Shown in pieces: positions 7,837-16,985 of a stretch of 64,000 nucleotides of DNA. Source of the DNA: Nocardia colli (GTDB lineage Bacteria; Actinomycetota; Actinomycetes; Mycobacteriales; Mycobacteriaceae); NCBI RefSeq assembly GCF_008704205.1, contig NZ_VXLC01000001.1, positions 1,302,001 through 1,366,000 on the forward strand. Direction: 5' to 3'. The number at the start of each line of letters is the position of its first letter. Position 1 is the stretch's first letter. The notes beneath the pieces are model-generated. The model was not told where the DNA came from, ran no database searches, and was given only the letters and a program-made list of their open reading frames with translations. Made by a program: the position numbers and the translations under genes.

Positions 7837-10800
7837 ATGGGCATCAAGGTGTCGCTCGAACACCGGACCATTTACACCTTCGACCGGCCGGTCGAGGTAC
7901 ACCCGCACGTGGTGCGGCTGCGCCCGGCGCCGCACTCGCGCACCAAGATCGACGCCTATTCCATGCGGGTGACCCCGGCCGAGCACTTCTGCAACTGGCA
8001 GCAGGACGCATTCGGCAATTTCCTTGCGCGGCTGGTATTTCCGGAGCCCGCGCGGGAGCTGTCGATCACCATCGGGCTGATCGCCGACCTCGAGGTGGTC
8101 AACCCGTTCGACTTCTTCATCGAGGACTCCGCCGAGCACTACCCGTTCGGCTACAGCGCGGAACTGCTCGCTGACCTCGAGCCGTACCTGCGGCCGGTGG
8201 ACGAAGCAGGGCCGGGTTCCGGGCCGGGCGAGCTGGTCGAGGACTGGGTACGCGCGCACCACGTCACGGATCGGCCGCGCACCATCGACTTCCTGGTCGA
8301 TCTCAATCAGGCGCTGCGCCAGGACGTCGGCTACACGATCCGGATGGAAGCCGGGGTGCAGACGCCCGATCACACGCTGCGCGGGGCGCTCGGATCGTGC
8401 CGGGACTCGGCCTGGTTGCTGGTGTCGATCCTGCGTGAGATGGGTCTGGCGGCGCGGTTCGTCTCCGGGTACCTGGTGCAGCTGGCGCAGGATGTGCCGT
8501 CGCTGGACGGGCCGTCGGGGCCGCCGGCCGACTTCACCGATCTGCACGCCTGGACCGAGGTGTACCTGCCCGGCGCGGGCTGGGTCGGGCTCGATCCCAC
8601 GTCGGGGTTGTTCGCGGGGGAGGGGCACATTCCGCTGGCGGCGACGCCGCATCCGGTGTCCGCCGCGCCGATCACCGGGGCGACCGGGCCGACCGGCGCC
8701 ACCATGGAGTTCGCCAATACTGTCCGGCGGTTCCACGAGGATCCTCGGGTTACCTTGCCCTACACCGGATCTCAGTGGGAGCGGATCACCGCGTCGGGCG
8801 CCGCGGTGGACGCGCGGATGGCCGCCGAGGACGTGGGTTTGACTGTCGGCGGTGAACCGACGTTCGTCTCCATCGACGACCAGACCGGGGCGGAATGGAC
8901 CACCGAGGCCGATGGCGCGCACAAGCGCGAACGCGCGGTCGATCTCGCCGATCGGTTGCGCCGGATCTACGCGCCGACCGGGTTGGTGCAGTATCGGCAG
9001 GGGAAGTGGTATCCGGGAGAACCGTTGCCGCGCTGGGAGATCGCGGTCGCGTGGCGCGACGACGATGAGCCGGCCTGGACGCGGCAGGACCTGCTCGCCG
9101 ACCCGTGGGGATCGGCGGTGGGAAGTGGCACGGATTCCGGCGTCGCCCGGGACTTGATCGCACATGTCGGGCTGAGCCTGGGTCTGCCGGACGGTCAGGT
9201 CCGTCCGGCCTACGAGGACCCGCTGCTCCGGCTGGCCGGGAAAGTCCGTGCCCCGGAAGGGGATCCGGTCGACCCGATCGACGACCTCGACCCGGATATG
9301 GACTCGGCCCAGGCGCGCAAGGAGCTGCTGGCTCGCCTCGACGCCGAGGTCACCGAACCGACGGCCTACGTGCTGTCGCTGTATCGCCGCGACGACGGCT
9401 CCGGCTGGGCGAGCGCGGACTGGCGGTTGCGCCGCGGGGTAACCGCAGATCAACCAGCCGGTCGAATCGTGTTGACGGAAGGCGATTCTCCGGCCGGACT
9501 GCGGCTGCCACTGGACTCCGTTTCCTGGCACACGCCACCCCAACGTCCCGACCGCGATCCGCTGTTCGCCGAGCCGCTCGCGGTCGACCGCACCGAGGAA
9601 CCCGCGATCGTCGAACCCGCCGATTGGGAGCCGACGACCGCCCTGGTCGGCGAGGTTCGCAACGGACGACTACACGTATTCCTGCCGCCCATCGCGGAAC
9701 TCGACGACTTCCTCGACCTGGTGCGCCGAATCGAAGCCGCGGCAGTGGCGGTCGATCGCCCCGTCGTGCTGGAGGGGTACGCGCCACCGGTAGACGCTCG
9801 CCTGCACACCTTCTCGGTGACGCCCGACCCCGGCGTGATCGAGGTCAACGTGCAGCCGACCGTCTCGTTCGCCGAACAGTCCGAGCTGCTGTCCACCCTC
9901 TACGAGCAGGCCCGCCTGGCCCGGCTGAGCACCGAATCGTTCGATGTCGACGGCACACACAGCGGCACCGGCGGCGGCAACCACATCACGCTCGGCGGTG
10001 CGACGCCCGCGCGCTCGCCGCTGCTGCGCCGCCCCGACCTGCTGGTCTCCATGCTGACCTACTGGCAGCGGCATCCGTCGCTGTCCTACTTGTTCGCCGG
10101 GCGTTTCGTCGGACCGACGTCGCAGGCGCCGCGGGTGGACGAGGGACGCGAGGAGACGCTCTACGAGCTGGAGATCGCGTTCGCCGAGATCGCGCGGCTG
10201 GCCAAATCGAGTCAGGTTGCGCAGGTGGCGGATTCGGCCGCCCGCTCGGTGGGTTCGGCGCCGTGGCACATCGATCGCGCGCTGCGTCATCTGCTCACCG
10301 ATCTCACCGGCAACACCCATCGCGCCGAGTTCTGCGTCGACAAGCTCTACAGTCCCGAAACCGCCAGGGGCAGGCTCGGATTGGTGGAACTGCGCGGCTT
10401 CGAGATGCCGCCGCACTTCCAGATGGCGATGGTGCAATCGCTGCTGGTGCGCGGCCTGGTCGCGCGCTTCTGGTCGGAACCGTTGCGGGCGCGGCTGATT
10501 CGGCACGGCGCGAATCTGCACGGACGATATCTGCTGCCGCACTTCGTGCTCGCCGATATCGCCGAGGTCGCCGCCGACCTGCGCGAACACGGCATCGACT
10601 TCGACGCGGGCTGGCTCGACCCGTTCACCGAATTCCGCTTTCCGCGCATCGGCACCGTCATGCTCGGCGATATCGAGATCGAGCTGCGCGGCGCGATCGA
10701 ACCGTGGAACACCCTCGGCGAGCAGACCACCACGGCAGGCACCGCCCGCTACGTCGATTCCTCGGTGGAACGTCTCCAGGTGCGGGTGGCCGGCGCGGAT

Positions 10801-11229
10801 CGCGGCCGCTACGTGCTGACCTGCAACGGCATGCCGGTCCCGTTGCTGGCCACCGACAAGGCCGACGTGCAGGTCGCGGGCGTGCGCTACCGGGCATGGC
10901 AGCCGCCGAACTCGCTGCATCCGTCGATCACCGTCGACGTGCCGCTGGTGTTCGACCTGATCGACGCCGGCACCGGCCTGTCCCGCGGCGGCTGCACCTA
11001 TCACGTGGCGCACCCGGGTGGCATGGCCTACGCCGAGCCTCCGGTCAATGCGGTAGCGGCGCAATCGCGGCGCAACCGGCGCTTCGAGGCGGCCGGACAC
11101 ACCACGGCACGGGTCGATCCGGGGGAGTTACGTGCGAAAATGGCGGCACAGTCCATGGACAGCGGTGTGCAGGGCATCCTCGATCTGCGCCGGGCGCGGA
11201 CCGTCTGGGGATCGGCCGGCGACCGGTAG
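7837..11229 (+). CDS. DUF2126 transglutaminase-like protein
   Basis: A 1130-residue protein, the same size as M. tuberculosis Rv2566. Residues 1-90 form the bacterial transglutaminase N-terminal beta domain (VSLEHRTIYTFDRPVEVHPHVVRLRPAPHSRT); residues 160-270 hold the papain-like core with Cys (LGSCRDSAWLLVSILREMGLAARFVSGYL), His (DLHAWTEVYLPGAGW) and Asp (GLDPTSG). The remaining 800 residues are DUF2126, with VDIAGTHSGTGGGNH-like Gly-rich and MPPHFQMAMVQSLLVRGLVARF stretches. All three catalytic residues are intact, so amide hydrolysis or transfer is plausible; the substrate is unknown. First gene of a four-gene block with ATP-grasp/alpha-E, second transglutaminase and metallopeptidase. Confidence 0.92.
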   Translation: MGIKVSLEHRTIYTFDRPVEVHPHVVRLRPAPHSRTKIDAYSMRVTPAEHFCNWQQDAFGNFLARLVFPEPARELSITIGLIADLEVVNPFDFFIEDSAEHYPFGYSAELLADLEPYLRPVDEAGPGSGPGELVEDWVRAHHVTDRPRTIDFLVDLNQALRQDVGYTIRMEAGVQTPDHTLRGALGSCRDSAWLLVSILREMGLAARFVSGYLVQLAQDVPSLDGPSGPPADFTDLHAWTEVYLPGAGWVGLDPTSGLFAGEGHIPLAATPHPVSAAPITGATGPTGATMEFANTVRRFHEDPRVTLPYTGSQWERITASGAAVDARMAAEDVGLTVGGEPTFVSIDDQTGAEWTTEADGAHKRERAVDLADRLRRIYAPTGLVQYRQGKWYPGEPLPRWEIAVAWRDDDEPAWTRQDLLADPWGSAVGSGTDSGVARDLIAHVGLSLGLPDGQVRPAYEDPLLRLAGKVRAPEGDPVDPIDDLDPDMDSAQARKELLARLDAEVTEPTAYVLSLYRRDDGSGWASADWRLRRGVTADQPAGRIVLTEGDSPAGLRLPLDSVSWHTPPQRPDRDPLFAEPLAVDRTEEPAIVEPADWEPTTALVGEVRNGRLHVFLPPIAELDDFLDLVRRIEAAAVAVDRPVVLEGYAPPVDARLHTFSVTPDPGVIEVNVQPTVSFAEQSELLSTLYEQARLARLSTESFDVDGTHSGTGGGNHITLGGATPARSPLLRRPDLLVSMLTYWQRHPSLSYLFAGRFVGPTSQAPRVDEGREETLYELEIAFAEIARLAKSSQVAQVADSAARSVGSAPWHIDRALRHLLTDLTGNTHRAEFCVDKLYSPETARGRLGLVELRGFEMPPHFQMAMVQSLLVRGLVARFWSEPLRARLIRHGANLHGRYLLPHFVLADIAEVAADLREHGIDFDAGWLDPFTEFRFPRIGTVMLGDIEIELRGAIEPWNTLGEQTTTAGTARYVDSSVERLQVRVAGADRGRYVLTCNGMPVPLLATDKADVQVAGVRYRAWQPPNSLHPSITVDVPLVFDLIDAGTGLSRGGCTYHVAHPGGMAYAEPPVNAVAAQSRRNRRFEAAGHTTARVDPGELRAKMAAQSMDSGVQGILDLRRARTVWGSAGDR

Positions 11230-11261
11230 GCACCTCTGGCAGCGGAAGTGAGGTCGGCGCG

Positions 11262-14200
11262 GTGACGATGCGCGAAGACGCACTGCGGGAGACGACGGCG
11301 GTGCCCGGCGTGCGTGAGCAGGTGGCCGAGCAGTTCGCGCGCTACCGGAGCGGCGGCGTGCAGATCGCGCCCTACGACGAATGCGGCAGGCCCACCGAGG
11401 GTTACTACGACGAGCTGGTCGACGCGGACGGCAAGGTGCGCCGGATGTGGTCGGAGCTCTCCGCCGACTTCGTCGAGCTCGGCACCTCCGGCCTCGGCCG
11501 GCTCGACAGCCGGGTACGCCGGCTGATCGAGGACGACGGCATCACCTACACCGAGGTCACCGGCGCGAGCGAGCAGGCGGTGACCACGCCGTGGCGGCTC
11601 GATCCGATCCCGCTGCTGATCGCCGCGGACGACTGGACCCGGCTGGAGGCCGGGCTGGTGCAGCGCTCGCGGGTGCTCGACGAGGTGCTCACCGATGTCT
11701 ACGGCCCGCGCCGCACGCTCACCAGCGGGCTGCTGCCGCCCGAGGTGATCTTCGGCTATCGCGGCTATGTCCGTGCCGCGCACGGGATTACGGTGCCGGG
11801 CCGGCATCAGCTGTTCCTGCACGGGTGTGACATCAGCCGGTGGAGCGACGGCCAGTTCCGGGTGACCGCGGACTGGGCGCAGGCGCCGTCCGGCGCCGGG
11901 TACGCGCTGGCCGACCGGCGGGTGGTGTCCACGGCGATCCCGGAGGCGTTCGAGCATTCCAATCCGCGCCCGCTCACCCCGTTCGCCCGGGCGATGCGGC
12001 TGATGTTGATCGAGTCGGCGCAGGAGGGGGAGGCCGACGATCCGTTCGTCGTGGTGCTGAGTCCCGGCGTGCACTCCGAAACCGCCTTCGATCAGGCCAA
12101 TCTCGCGTCCATGCTCGGCTTCCCGCTGGTGGAGAGCGCGGATCTGGTGGTGCGCGACGCCGCGCTGTGGATGCGCTCGCTCGGCACGCTGCGCCGGGTC
12201 GATGTGGTGCTGCGCCGGGTGGATGCCGAGTTCTCCGATCCGCTCGATCTGCGGCCGGATTCGCGGCTCGGCGTGGTCGGGCTGGTGGAGGTGTTGCGCA
12301 GGGGCGCGGTCACCGTGGTGAACACGCTGGGTAGCGGGCTGCTGGAGAACCCGGCGCTGACCGGATTCTTGCCGCGGCTGTCCCGCGCGCTGCTCGGGGA
12401 GGACCTGCTGCTGGAGAGCGCACCGACCTACTGGGGCGGCGACGAGAAGGAACGCGCTCATCTGACAAAGAACCTGCACCGCTTGATCATTCGGTCCGCG
12501 GTCGACGGCGCGACGCTCTTCGGTCCCGAATTGTCCATCCGGCAGCGCGCCGAGCTGCGCGCCCGGATCGAGGAGACCGGCTGGCAGTGGGTCGGGCAGG
12601 AGCCCGCGCAGTTCTCGGTGGCGCCCGCGGTCGAAGGCTACGGCGGGCTGGCGCCGGCGCCGGTCGGCATGCGGCTGTTCTCGATGGCCCGGCGCAGCGG
12701 GTACACCGCGATGGCGGGTGGGCTCGGGCAGTTGCATCAGCGCACGGTGCCCGATCGGGCGGTGATCAAGGTTGCGGCCAAAGACATTTGGGTGCGGGCG
12801 GCGCCGACCGCGGTGCCCGCGGTCGGCACCGAGGCGCCGCACGAGGAACGCGAACGGCGGGCCGCCCCGGTGGTCGCGGCCATCAGTTCGCCGCGTGTGC
12901 TCAACGATCTGTTCTGGATGGGGCGCTACAGCGAGCGGGCCGAGTCCGCGGCTCGGCTGCTCATCGCCACACATGCGCGTTATCAGGACTACCGCTATCG
13001 GCCTTGGTTGGAGGGTGCCGAGGCGGTGCCGGTCTTGATGGCGGCGTTGGGCCGGGCCACCGCGACCGTCGCTCCGGCCGCCGTGCTCTCCGGGATCGCC
13101 GATGCCGATGATGCTGCGGCAGAGCAGGATTCCACAGATCACGAAGTCACCGACGGCAGCCCTGTGGATAGTGCGCACACCGCCACGGACGCGACGCCGG
13201 CCGCGAGAGTTGGCCAGTCGCAATCGCAGTCGAGTGGATCCGGGATTTCGCAGACAGGGGCGAGTCAGCAGCAGTCGATGGGCGAACCGCCGATTTCGGT
13301 CGAGGCCGACTCCGAGGTGGCGAGTGTCGATGACGCCGACTCGGGTATAGCCGAGGAAATGAACGTGACCATCCGACCAGGCGTGCTGCACCGGGCGATG
13401 GCCGCTGCGGCGAGCGCGGCGGAGGAACAGGGCGGCACGCCGCCCGGACCGGCGTGGACGCCCGCGGTCGCGGGTGCGTCCCGGGAGGGCTACGAATACC
13501 TGGCGGCGTTGACCATCGACCGCGACCTGCCCGGCTCGCTGGCCTTCGCGATCGATCGCTACGAGAACGCCGCCCGCGCCGTGCGCGATCAGCTGTCCGC
13601 CGATACCTGGATGATCTTGAGCGCCGTGGACCGCGCGCTCGCGGAATACCGGGGCGCGCACGGGGACAAGGAAACCGCGCTGTCGGCGGTGCATTCGCTG
13701 ACCTTGGCGGCGCTGCTGTCGCTGTCCGGCATCGGCGCCGAATCGCTGGTGCGCGATTCCGGTTGGTACGTCATGGATATCGGCAAGCGCATCGAGCGCG
13801 GGCTGGCGTTGACCGCGCTGATGTCGGCGGCGTTGACCCAGACCTACCCGAACGAGGCCGAGCGGGTGGTCACCGAGTCGGTGCTGCGCGCCGCCGAGTC
13901 CCAGGTGAGTTACCTTCGGCGGCACGGGGATTCGGTGCGTATCTCCGCCGTCGCCGGCCTGCTGCTCTTCGACACCGCCAATCCGCGTTCGCTCGCCTAC
14001 CAGCTCGACCGCCTCGACGCCGACCTGCAGGCGCTGCCCGGCGCCTCGGGATCGTCGCGGCCGCAACGCCTGCTGGCCGACGCGCAGCGGATGCTGCGCC
14101 GCGTCGACCCGGACGATCTCGACGTCACCGACGAGGACGGCAAGCGCACCGAACTGCTCGAGCTGCTGGAGGGCGTGCACCTGCGGCTGCGCAAACTGTC

Positions 14201-14279
14201 CGAGTCGTTCGAGACCTCCAGACTGTCGCTGCCCGCCGGCTTCCAGCCGCTGTGGGGCAGCACGCGGGTGGTCGGATGA
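11262..14279 (+). CDS. Circularly permuted ATP-grasp type 2 / alpha-E domain fusion protein
   Basis: About 1005 residues, comparable to Rv2567. Residues 1-480 are a circularly permuted ATP-grasp (DUF404/DUF407: GCGPEGYYDELVD-like start, FGYRGYVRAAHGITVPGRHQLFLHGCDISR, then YWGGDEKERAHL and GWQWVGQEPAQ). Residues about 540-1000 are the all-helical alpha-E domain (NDLFWMGRYSERAESAARLL; later YENAARAVRDQLSADTW). The alpha-E part is split by about 90 low-complexity Ser/Gln/Asp-rich residues. ATP-grasp enzymes of this type are predicted amidoligases. In many bacteria the two domains are separate proteins. Start could be GTG 11262 (better spaced after GAAGTGAGG) or ATG 11268. The stop overlaps the next start (ATGA). 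Confidence 0.9.
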   Translation: MTMREDALRETTAVPGVREQVAEQFARYRSGGVQIAPYDECGRPTEGYYDELVDADGKVRRMWSELSADFVELGTSGLGRLDSRVRRLIEDDGITYTEVTGASEQAVTTPWRLDPIPLLIAADDWTRLEAGLVQRSRVLDEVLTDVYGPRRTLTSGLLPPEVIFGYRGYVRAAHGITVPGRHQLFLHGCDISRWSDGQFRVTADWAQAPSGAGYALADRRVVSTAIPEAFEHSNPRPLTPFARAMRLMLIESAQEGEADDPFVVVLSPGVHSETAFDQANLASMLGFPLVESADLVVRDAALWMRSLGTLRRVDVVLRRVDAEFSDPLDLRPDSRLGVVGLVEVLRRGAVTVVNTLGSGLLENPALTGFLPRLSRALLGEDLLLESAPTYWGGDEKERAHLTKNLHRLIIRSAVDGATLFGPELSIRQRAELRARIEETGWQWVGQEPAQFSVAPAVEGYGGLAPAPVGMRLFSMARRSGYTAMAGGLGQLHQRTVPDRAVIKVAAKDIWVRAAPTAVPAVGTEAPHEERERRAAPVVAAISSPRVLNDLFWMGRYSERAESAARLLIATHARYQDYRYRPWLEGAEAVPVLMAALGRATATVAPAAVLSGIADADDAAAEQDSTDHEVTDGSPVDSAHTATDATPAARVGQSQSQSSGSGISQTGASQQQSMGEPPISVEADSEVASVDDADSGIAEEMNVTIRPGVLHRAMAAAASAAEEQGGTPPGPAWTPAVAGASREGYEYLAALTIDRDLPGSLAFAIDRYENAARAVRDQLSADTWMILSAVDRALAEYRGAHGDKETALSAVHSLTLAALLSLSGIGAESLVRDSGWYVMDIGKRIERGLALTALMSAALTQTYPNEAERVVTESVLRAAESQVSYLRRHGDSVRISAVAGLLLFDTANPRSLAYQLDRLDADLQALPGASGSSRPQRLLADAQRMLRRVDPDDLDVTDEDGKRTELLELLEGVHLRLRKLSESFETSRLSLPAGFQPLWGSTRVVG

Positions 14280-15190
14280 GCGGCCGCAACGGCGCGGCCC
14301 GGCGCTATCGGGTGGCGCACCGCACCACGTACTGCTACTCCGACGAGGTCACCAGCTCCTATGGGCGCGCGTACCTCACACCACGCGAATTCCCTGGGCA
14401 GCGGCTGCTTTCGCACGACATCTCGATCGATCCGGTGCCCTCGGATCAGTCGGTCGGCCCGGATGTGTACGGCAACACCACGTCCTACTTCCACGTCACC
14501 GCCGAGCATCGGACCCTGGTGGTCACCGGCGAGTCCCTGGTCGAGGTCGACCGTCCCGACCGCGCCGCGAACGGACCGGCGGCCCAACCGTGGGAGCATG
14601 CCCGCCCGACCGGCGCGACCGGCCCGCTCGCCGTGGAGTTCACCCTCGATCTGCAACCGCCCGAGATCACCCCCGAGGTCCGGGCGTACGCGGCCGAATC
14701 GCTGACGCCGGGCCGCCCGCTCATCGAAGCGGTGGCCGAACTCAACACGCGCATCCACACCGACTTCACCTACCGGTCCGGCTCGACCACCGTCTCCACC
14801 AAGGTCGCCGACGTGTTCGCGGCCGGAGCGGGCGTCTGCCAGGACTTCGCGCGAATCGGCGTGGCCTGCTTGCGGTCCCACGGCCTGGCCGCCCGCTACG
14901 TGTCCGGATATCTGGCCACCGACCCGCCGCCCGGCAAGGAACGCATGGTCGGCGCCGACGCCACGCACGCCTGGTCGGCGGTGTGGGTGCCGGACGCCGA
15001 CGAGCTCGACCGCACCGGTCACTGGATCGACTTCGACCCCACCAACGATCAATTCGGCGACGAGCGCTACGTCACCGTCGCCTGGGGCCGCGATTATGCC
15101 GACGTGCCGCCGCTGCGCGGCATCATCTACACCGACGCCAAGGAGAGCACAATTACCGTCTCGGTCGATGTCTCTCCGGTGGAGGTGTAA
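14276..15190 (+). CDS. Transglutaminase family protein (Rv2569c-like)
   Basis: A 304-residue transglutaminase-like cysteine protein. N-terminal beta domain (YRVAHRTTYCYSDEVTSSYGRAYLTPRE, residues 10-37), then the papain-like core with catalytic Cys (AGAGVCQDFARIGVACLRSHGLAARYVSGYL, about 184-214), His (DATHAWSAVWVPDA) and Asp (WIDFDPTND). Unlike its larger neighbour it lacks DUF2126. Translation is coupled to the ATP-grasp/alpha-E gene by a 4-bp ATGA overlap, and the metallopeptidase follows 5 bp later, so the products probably act together. Confidence 0.92.
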   Translation: MSGRNGAARRYRVAHRTTYCYSDEVTSSYGRAYLTPREFPGQRLLSHDISIDPVPSDQSVGPDVYGNTTSYFHVTAEHRTLVVTGESLVEVDRPDRAANGPAAQPWEHARPTGATGPLAVEFTLDLQPPEITPEVRAYAAESLTPGRPLIEAVAELNTRIHTDFTYRSGSTTVSTKVADVFAAGAGVCQDFARIGVACLRSHGLAARYVSGYLATDPPPGKERMVGADATHAWSAVWVPDADELDRTGHWIDFDPTNDQFGDERYVTVAWGRDYADVPPLRGIIYTDAKESTITVSVDVSPVEV

Positions 15191-15195
15191 CCCGC

Positions 15196-16278
15196 GTGCG
15201 TGATTTCGCCTGCCCCAACTGCGGTCAGCAGTTGGCCTTCGAGAACTCGGTGTGCCTGTCCTGTTCCAGCCCACTGGGTTTCAGCCTCGCCGACCTCGCC
15301 CTGGTGGTGATCGGTGCGCCGCCGGGCGGCGCGCCGAACGAGTCGATGACCGGCGTCGTGGATGCCAGCCGGTTCCGGCTCTGCGACAACCTCCATGTGG
15401 CGCAATGCAATTGGCTCGTCGCCGTGCCCGAACCCGCCGCGGATACGGCCCCGGACGGCAACGGGAACGCGACGCCCAACGGCAAACCCGTGCTGTGCGA
15501 ATCCTGCCGGCTCACCCGGACCCGCCCCAATGACCTCGATCCCGCGGGCCTGGCCGCCTTCGCCGAAGCCGAAGCGGCCAAGCGACGGCTGATCGTCGAG
15601 CTGACCGAGCTCGGCCTGCCCATCGTCGGCCGCGACCAGGACCCCGACCGCGGCCTGGCCTTCGACCTGCTCACCAGCGCCAGCGGCAAGGTGATCACCG
15701 GTCACAAGAACGGCGTGATCACCCTCGACCTGGCTGAGGCCAACGACCCGCACCGCGAACAGCTGCGCATCGAGATGGACGAGCCCTACCGCACCCTGCT
15801 CGGCCACTTCCGCCACGAGATCGGCCACTACTACTACATGATCCTGGTCGCCACCGACGAAGCCGCGCAACGCTTCCGGGCACTCTTCGGTGATCCCGAC
15901 GCCGACTATCAGGCGGCCCTGAACCGGCACTACTCCGACGGCGCTCCTGCGGGCTGGGAATCGGCCTACGTCTCCTCCTACGCGACTATGCACGCCGCGG
16001 AGGACTGGGCCGAAACCTTCGCCCATTACCTGCACATCCGCGACACCCTGGACACCGCCGCCGCGTTCGGCATCGCCCCCGCCGGCGCCTCCCTGGACCG
16101 CCCCCAGGTCGGCCGGGCAGGCTTCGACAAGATCATCGACCTCTGGCTCCCCCTCGCCTGGTCGCTCAACATGGTCAACCGCTCCATGGGCCACCCCGAC
16201 CTCTACCCCTTCGTGCTGCCCGACCCGGTTCTCGACAAGATGCGCCTGGCCCACGACCTCTGCGCTATCCCGCGCTGA
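15196..16278 (+). CDS. Zinc-ribbon putative metallopeptidase (DUF2248-like)
   Basis: A 360-residue protein, Rv2568c-like. It begins with a zinc ribbon (CPNCGQQLAFENSVCLSCSSPLG, residues 5-27), has a second cysteine pair (VLCESCRLTRTRP) and a gluzincin-like active-site helix LGHFRHEIGHYYYMILVAT with HEIGH as HExxH; DWAETFAHYLHIRDTLDT downstream offers a third metal-ligand glutamate. No signal peptide, so cytoplasmic. GTG start is preceded by GGAGG inside the previous gene's end. Predicted hydrolase of whatever bond the ATP-grasp/transglutaminase set makes; this role is inference from operon position. Confidence 0.88.
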   Translation: MRDFACPNCGQQLAFENSVCLSCSSPLGFSLADLALVVIGAPPGGAPNESMTGVVDASRFRLCDNLHVAQCNWLVAVPEPAADTAPDGNGNATPNGKPVLCESCRLTRTRPNDLDPAGLAAFAEAEAAKRRLIVELTELGLPIVGRDQDPDRGLAFDLLTSASGKVITGHKNGVITLDLAEANDPHREQLRIEMDEPYRTLLGHFRHEIGHYYYMILVATDEAAQRFRALFGDPDADYQAALNRHYSDGAPAGWESAYVSSYATMHAAEDWAETFAHYLHIRDTLDTAAAFGIAPAGASLDRPQVGRAGFDKIIDLWLPLAWSLNMVNRSMGHPDLYPFVLPDPVLDKMRLAHDLCAIPR

Positions 16279-16329
16279 CCGGCGGCATCCGGAAAGCGGG
16301 TGGCGCGCTCGACTGCGGTGGACTAACCT

Positions 16330-16339
16330 CTTAGCTAAG
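16330..16339. promoter_or_regulatory. Palindrome overlapping the toxin-antitoxin ribosome site
   Basis: CTTAGCTAAG, a perfect 10-bp palindrome, runs into the AAGGAGG ribosome site of the antitoxin gene. Type II antitoxins commonly repress their own promoters at such sites; this assignment is inferred from position. Confidence 0.45.
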
Positions 16340-16349
16340 GAGGTGGGTC

Positions 16350-16607
16350 ATGGCGGGCGAAGCGGCCGGGCAGTTCAACATCCACGAGGCGAAGACGAAC
16401 CTGTCGCGCATCATCGAACGGGTCGAACGCGGCGAGGAGATCATCATCAGTCGCGCCGGTCAGCCGGTCGCCAAGGTCGTCCCGCTGAGTCGCAGCGCGA
16501 ACCGGGGCGGTCGCGGCTCGCTGCGCGGGCGGCTGGTCCTCACCCCCGACTGGGACTCCGACGAGACCAACGCCCAGATCGCCGGTGACTTCGGGATGAT
16601 GCCGTGA
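16350..16607 (+). CDS. Type II antitoxin, Phd/YefM family
   Basis: An 85-residue antitoxin. Residues 8-50 carry the Phd/YefM DNA-binding fold (FNIHEAKTNLSRIIERVERGEEIIISRAGQPVAKVVPL); the C-terminal 35 residues (RGRLVLTPDWDSDETNAQIAGDF) would wrap and inhibit the toxin. Strong ribosome site AGGAGG seven bases upstream. Its last codon overlaps the toxin start (GTGA), the usual coupling that keeps antitoxin in excess. Probably autoregulates through the palindrome at 16330. Confidence 0.92.
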   Translation: MAGEAAGQFNIHEAKTNLSRIIERVERGEEIIISRAGQPVAKVVPLSRSANRGGRGSLRGRLVLTPDWDSDETNAQIAGDFGMMP

Positions 16608-16978
16608 GGCTGCTGCTCGACACCCACGTGGTGCTGTGGTGGCTGACCGACGATCCGGCGCTTTCCGACGCACTGAAGGAACGGATCACCCACGACCCGG
16701 ACATCCTGGTCAGCGCGGCGACGATCTGGGAGGTCGCCATCAAGCAGGCCCTCGGCAAGCTGCACGGGCCGGTCGGGCTGGCGGACTACATCGGGAACGG
16801 CGGGTTCATCCAGCTACCGATCGGCCTCGACCACGCGGCTGCGGCCGGTCGGCTGCCGATGATTCATCGGGACCCGTTCGATCGAATGCTGGTGGCGCAG
16901 GCCCAGTATGAGGATCTCACGCTGGTCACCCGCGACCCGTGGTGTCAGCAATACGACGTCGCCGTTCTCCTGGTGTGA
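16604..16978 (+). CDS. vapC: VapC-type PIN-domain ribonuclease toxin
   Basis: A 124-residue PIN domain. Acidic residues that would bind Mg2+ are visible: Asp6 in LLLDTHVVLWWL, Glu43 in ATIWEVAIKQALGKL, Asp in DPFDRMLVAQAQ and the final Asp in LVTRD. Full family length and no disruption, so probably an active site-specific RNase when freed from its partner. GTG start overlaps the antitoxin stop by 4 bp. Convergent with the ABC transporter genes seven bases downstream. Confidence 0.93.
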   Translation: MRLLLDTHVVLWWLTDDPALSDALKERITHDPDILVSAATIWEVAIKQALGKLHGPVGLADYIGNGGFIQLPIGLDHAAAAGRLPMIHRDPFDRMLVAQAQYEDLTLVTRDPWCQQYDVAVLLV

Positions 16979-16985
16979 GGCCGCG

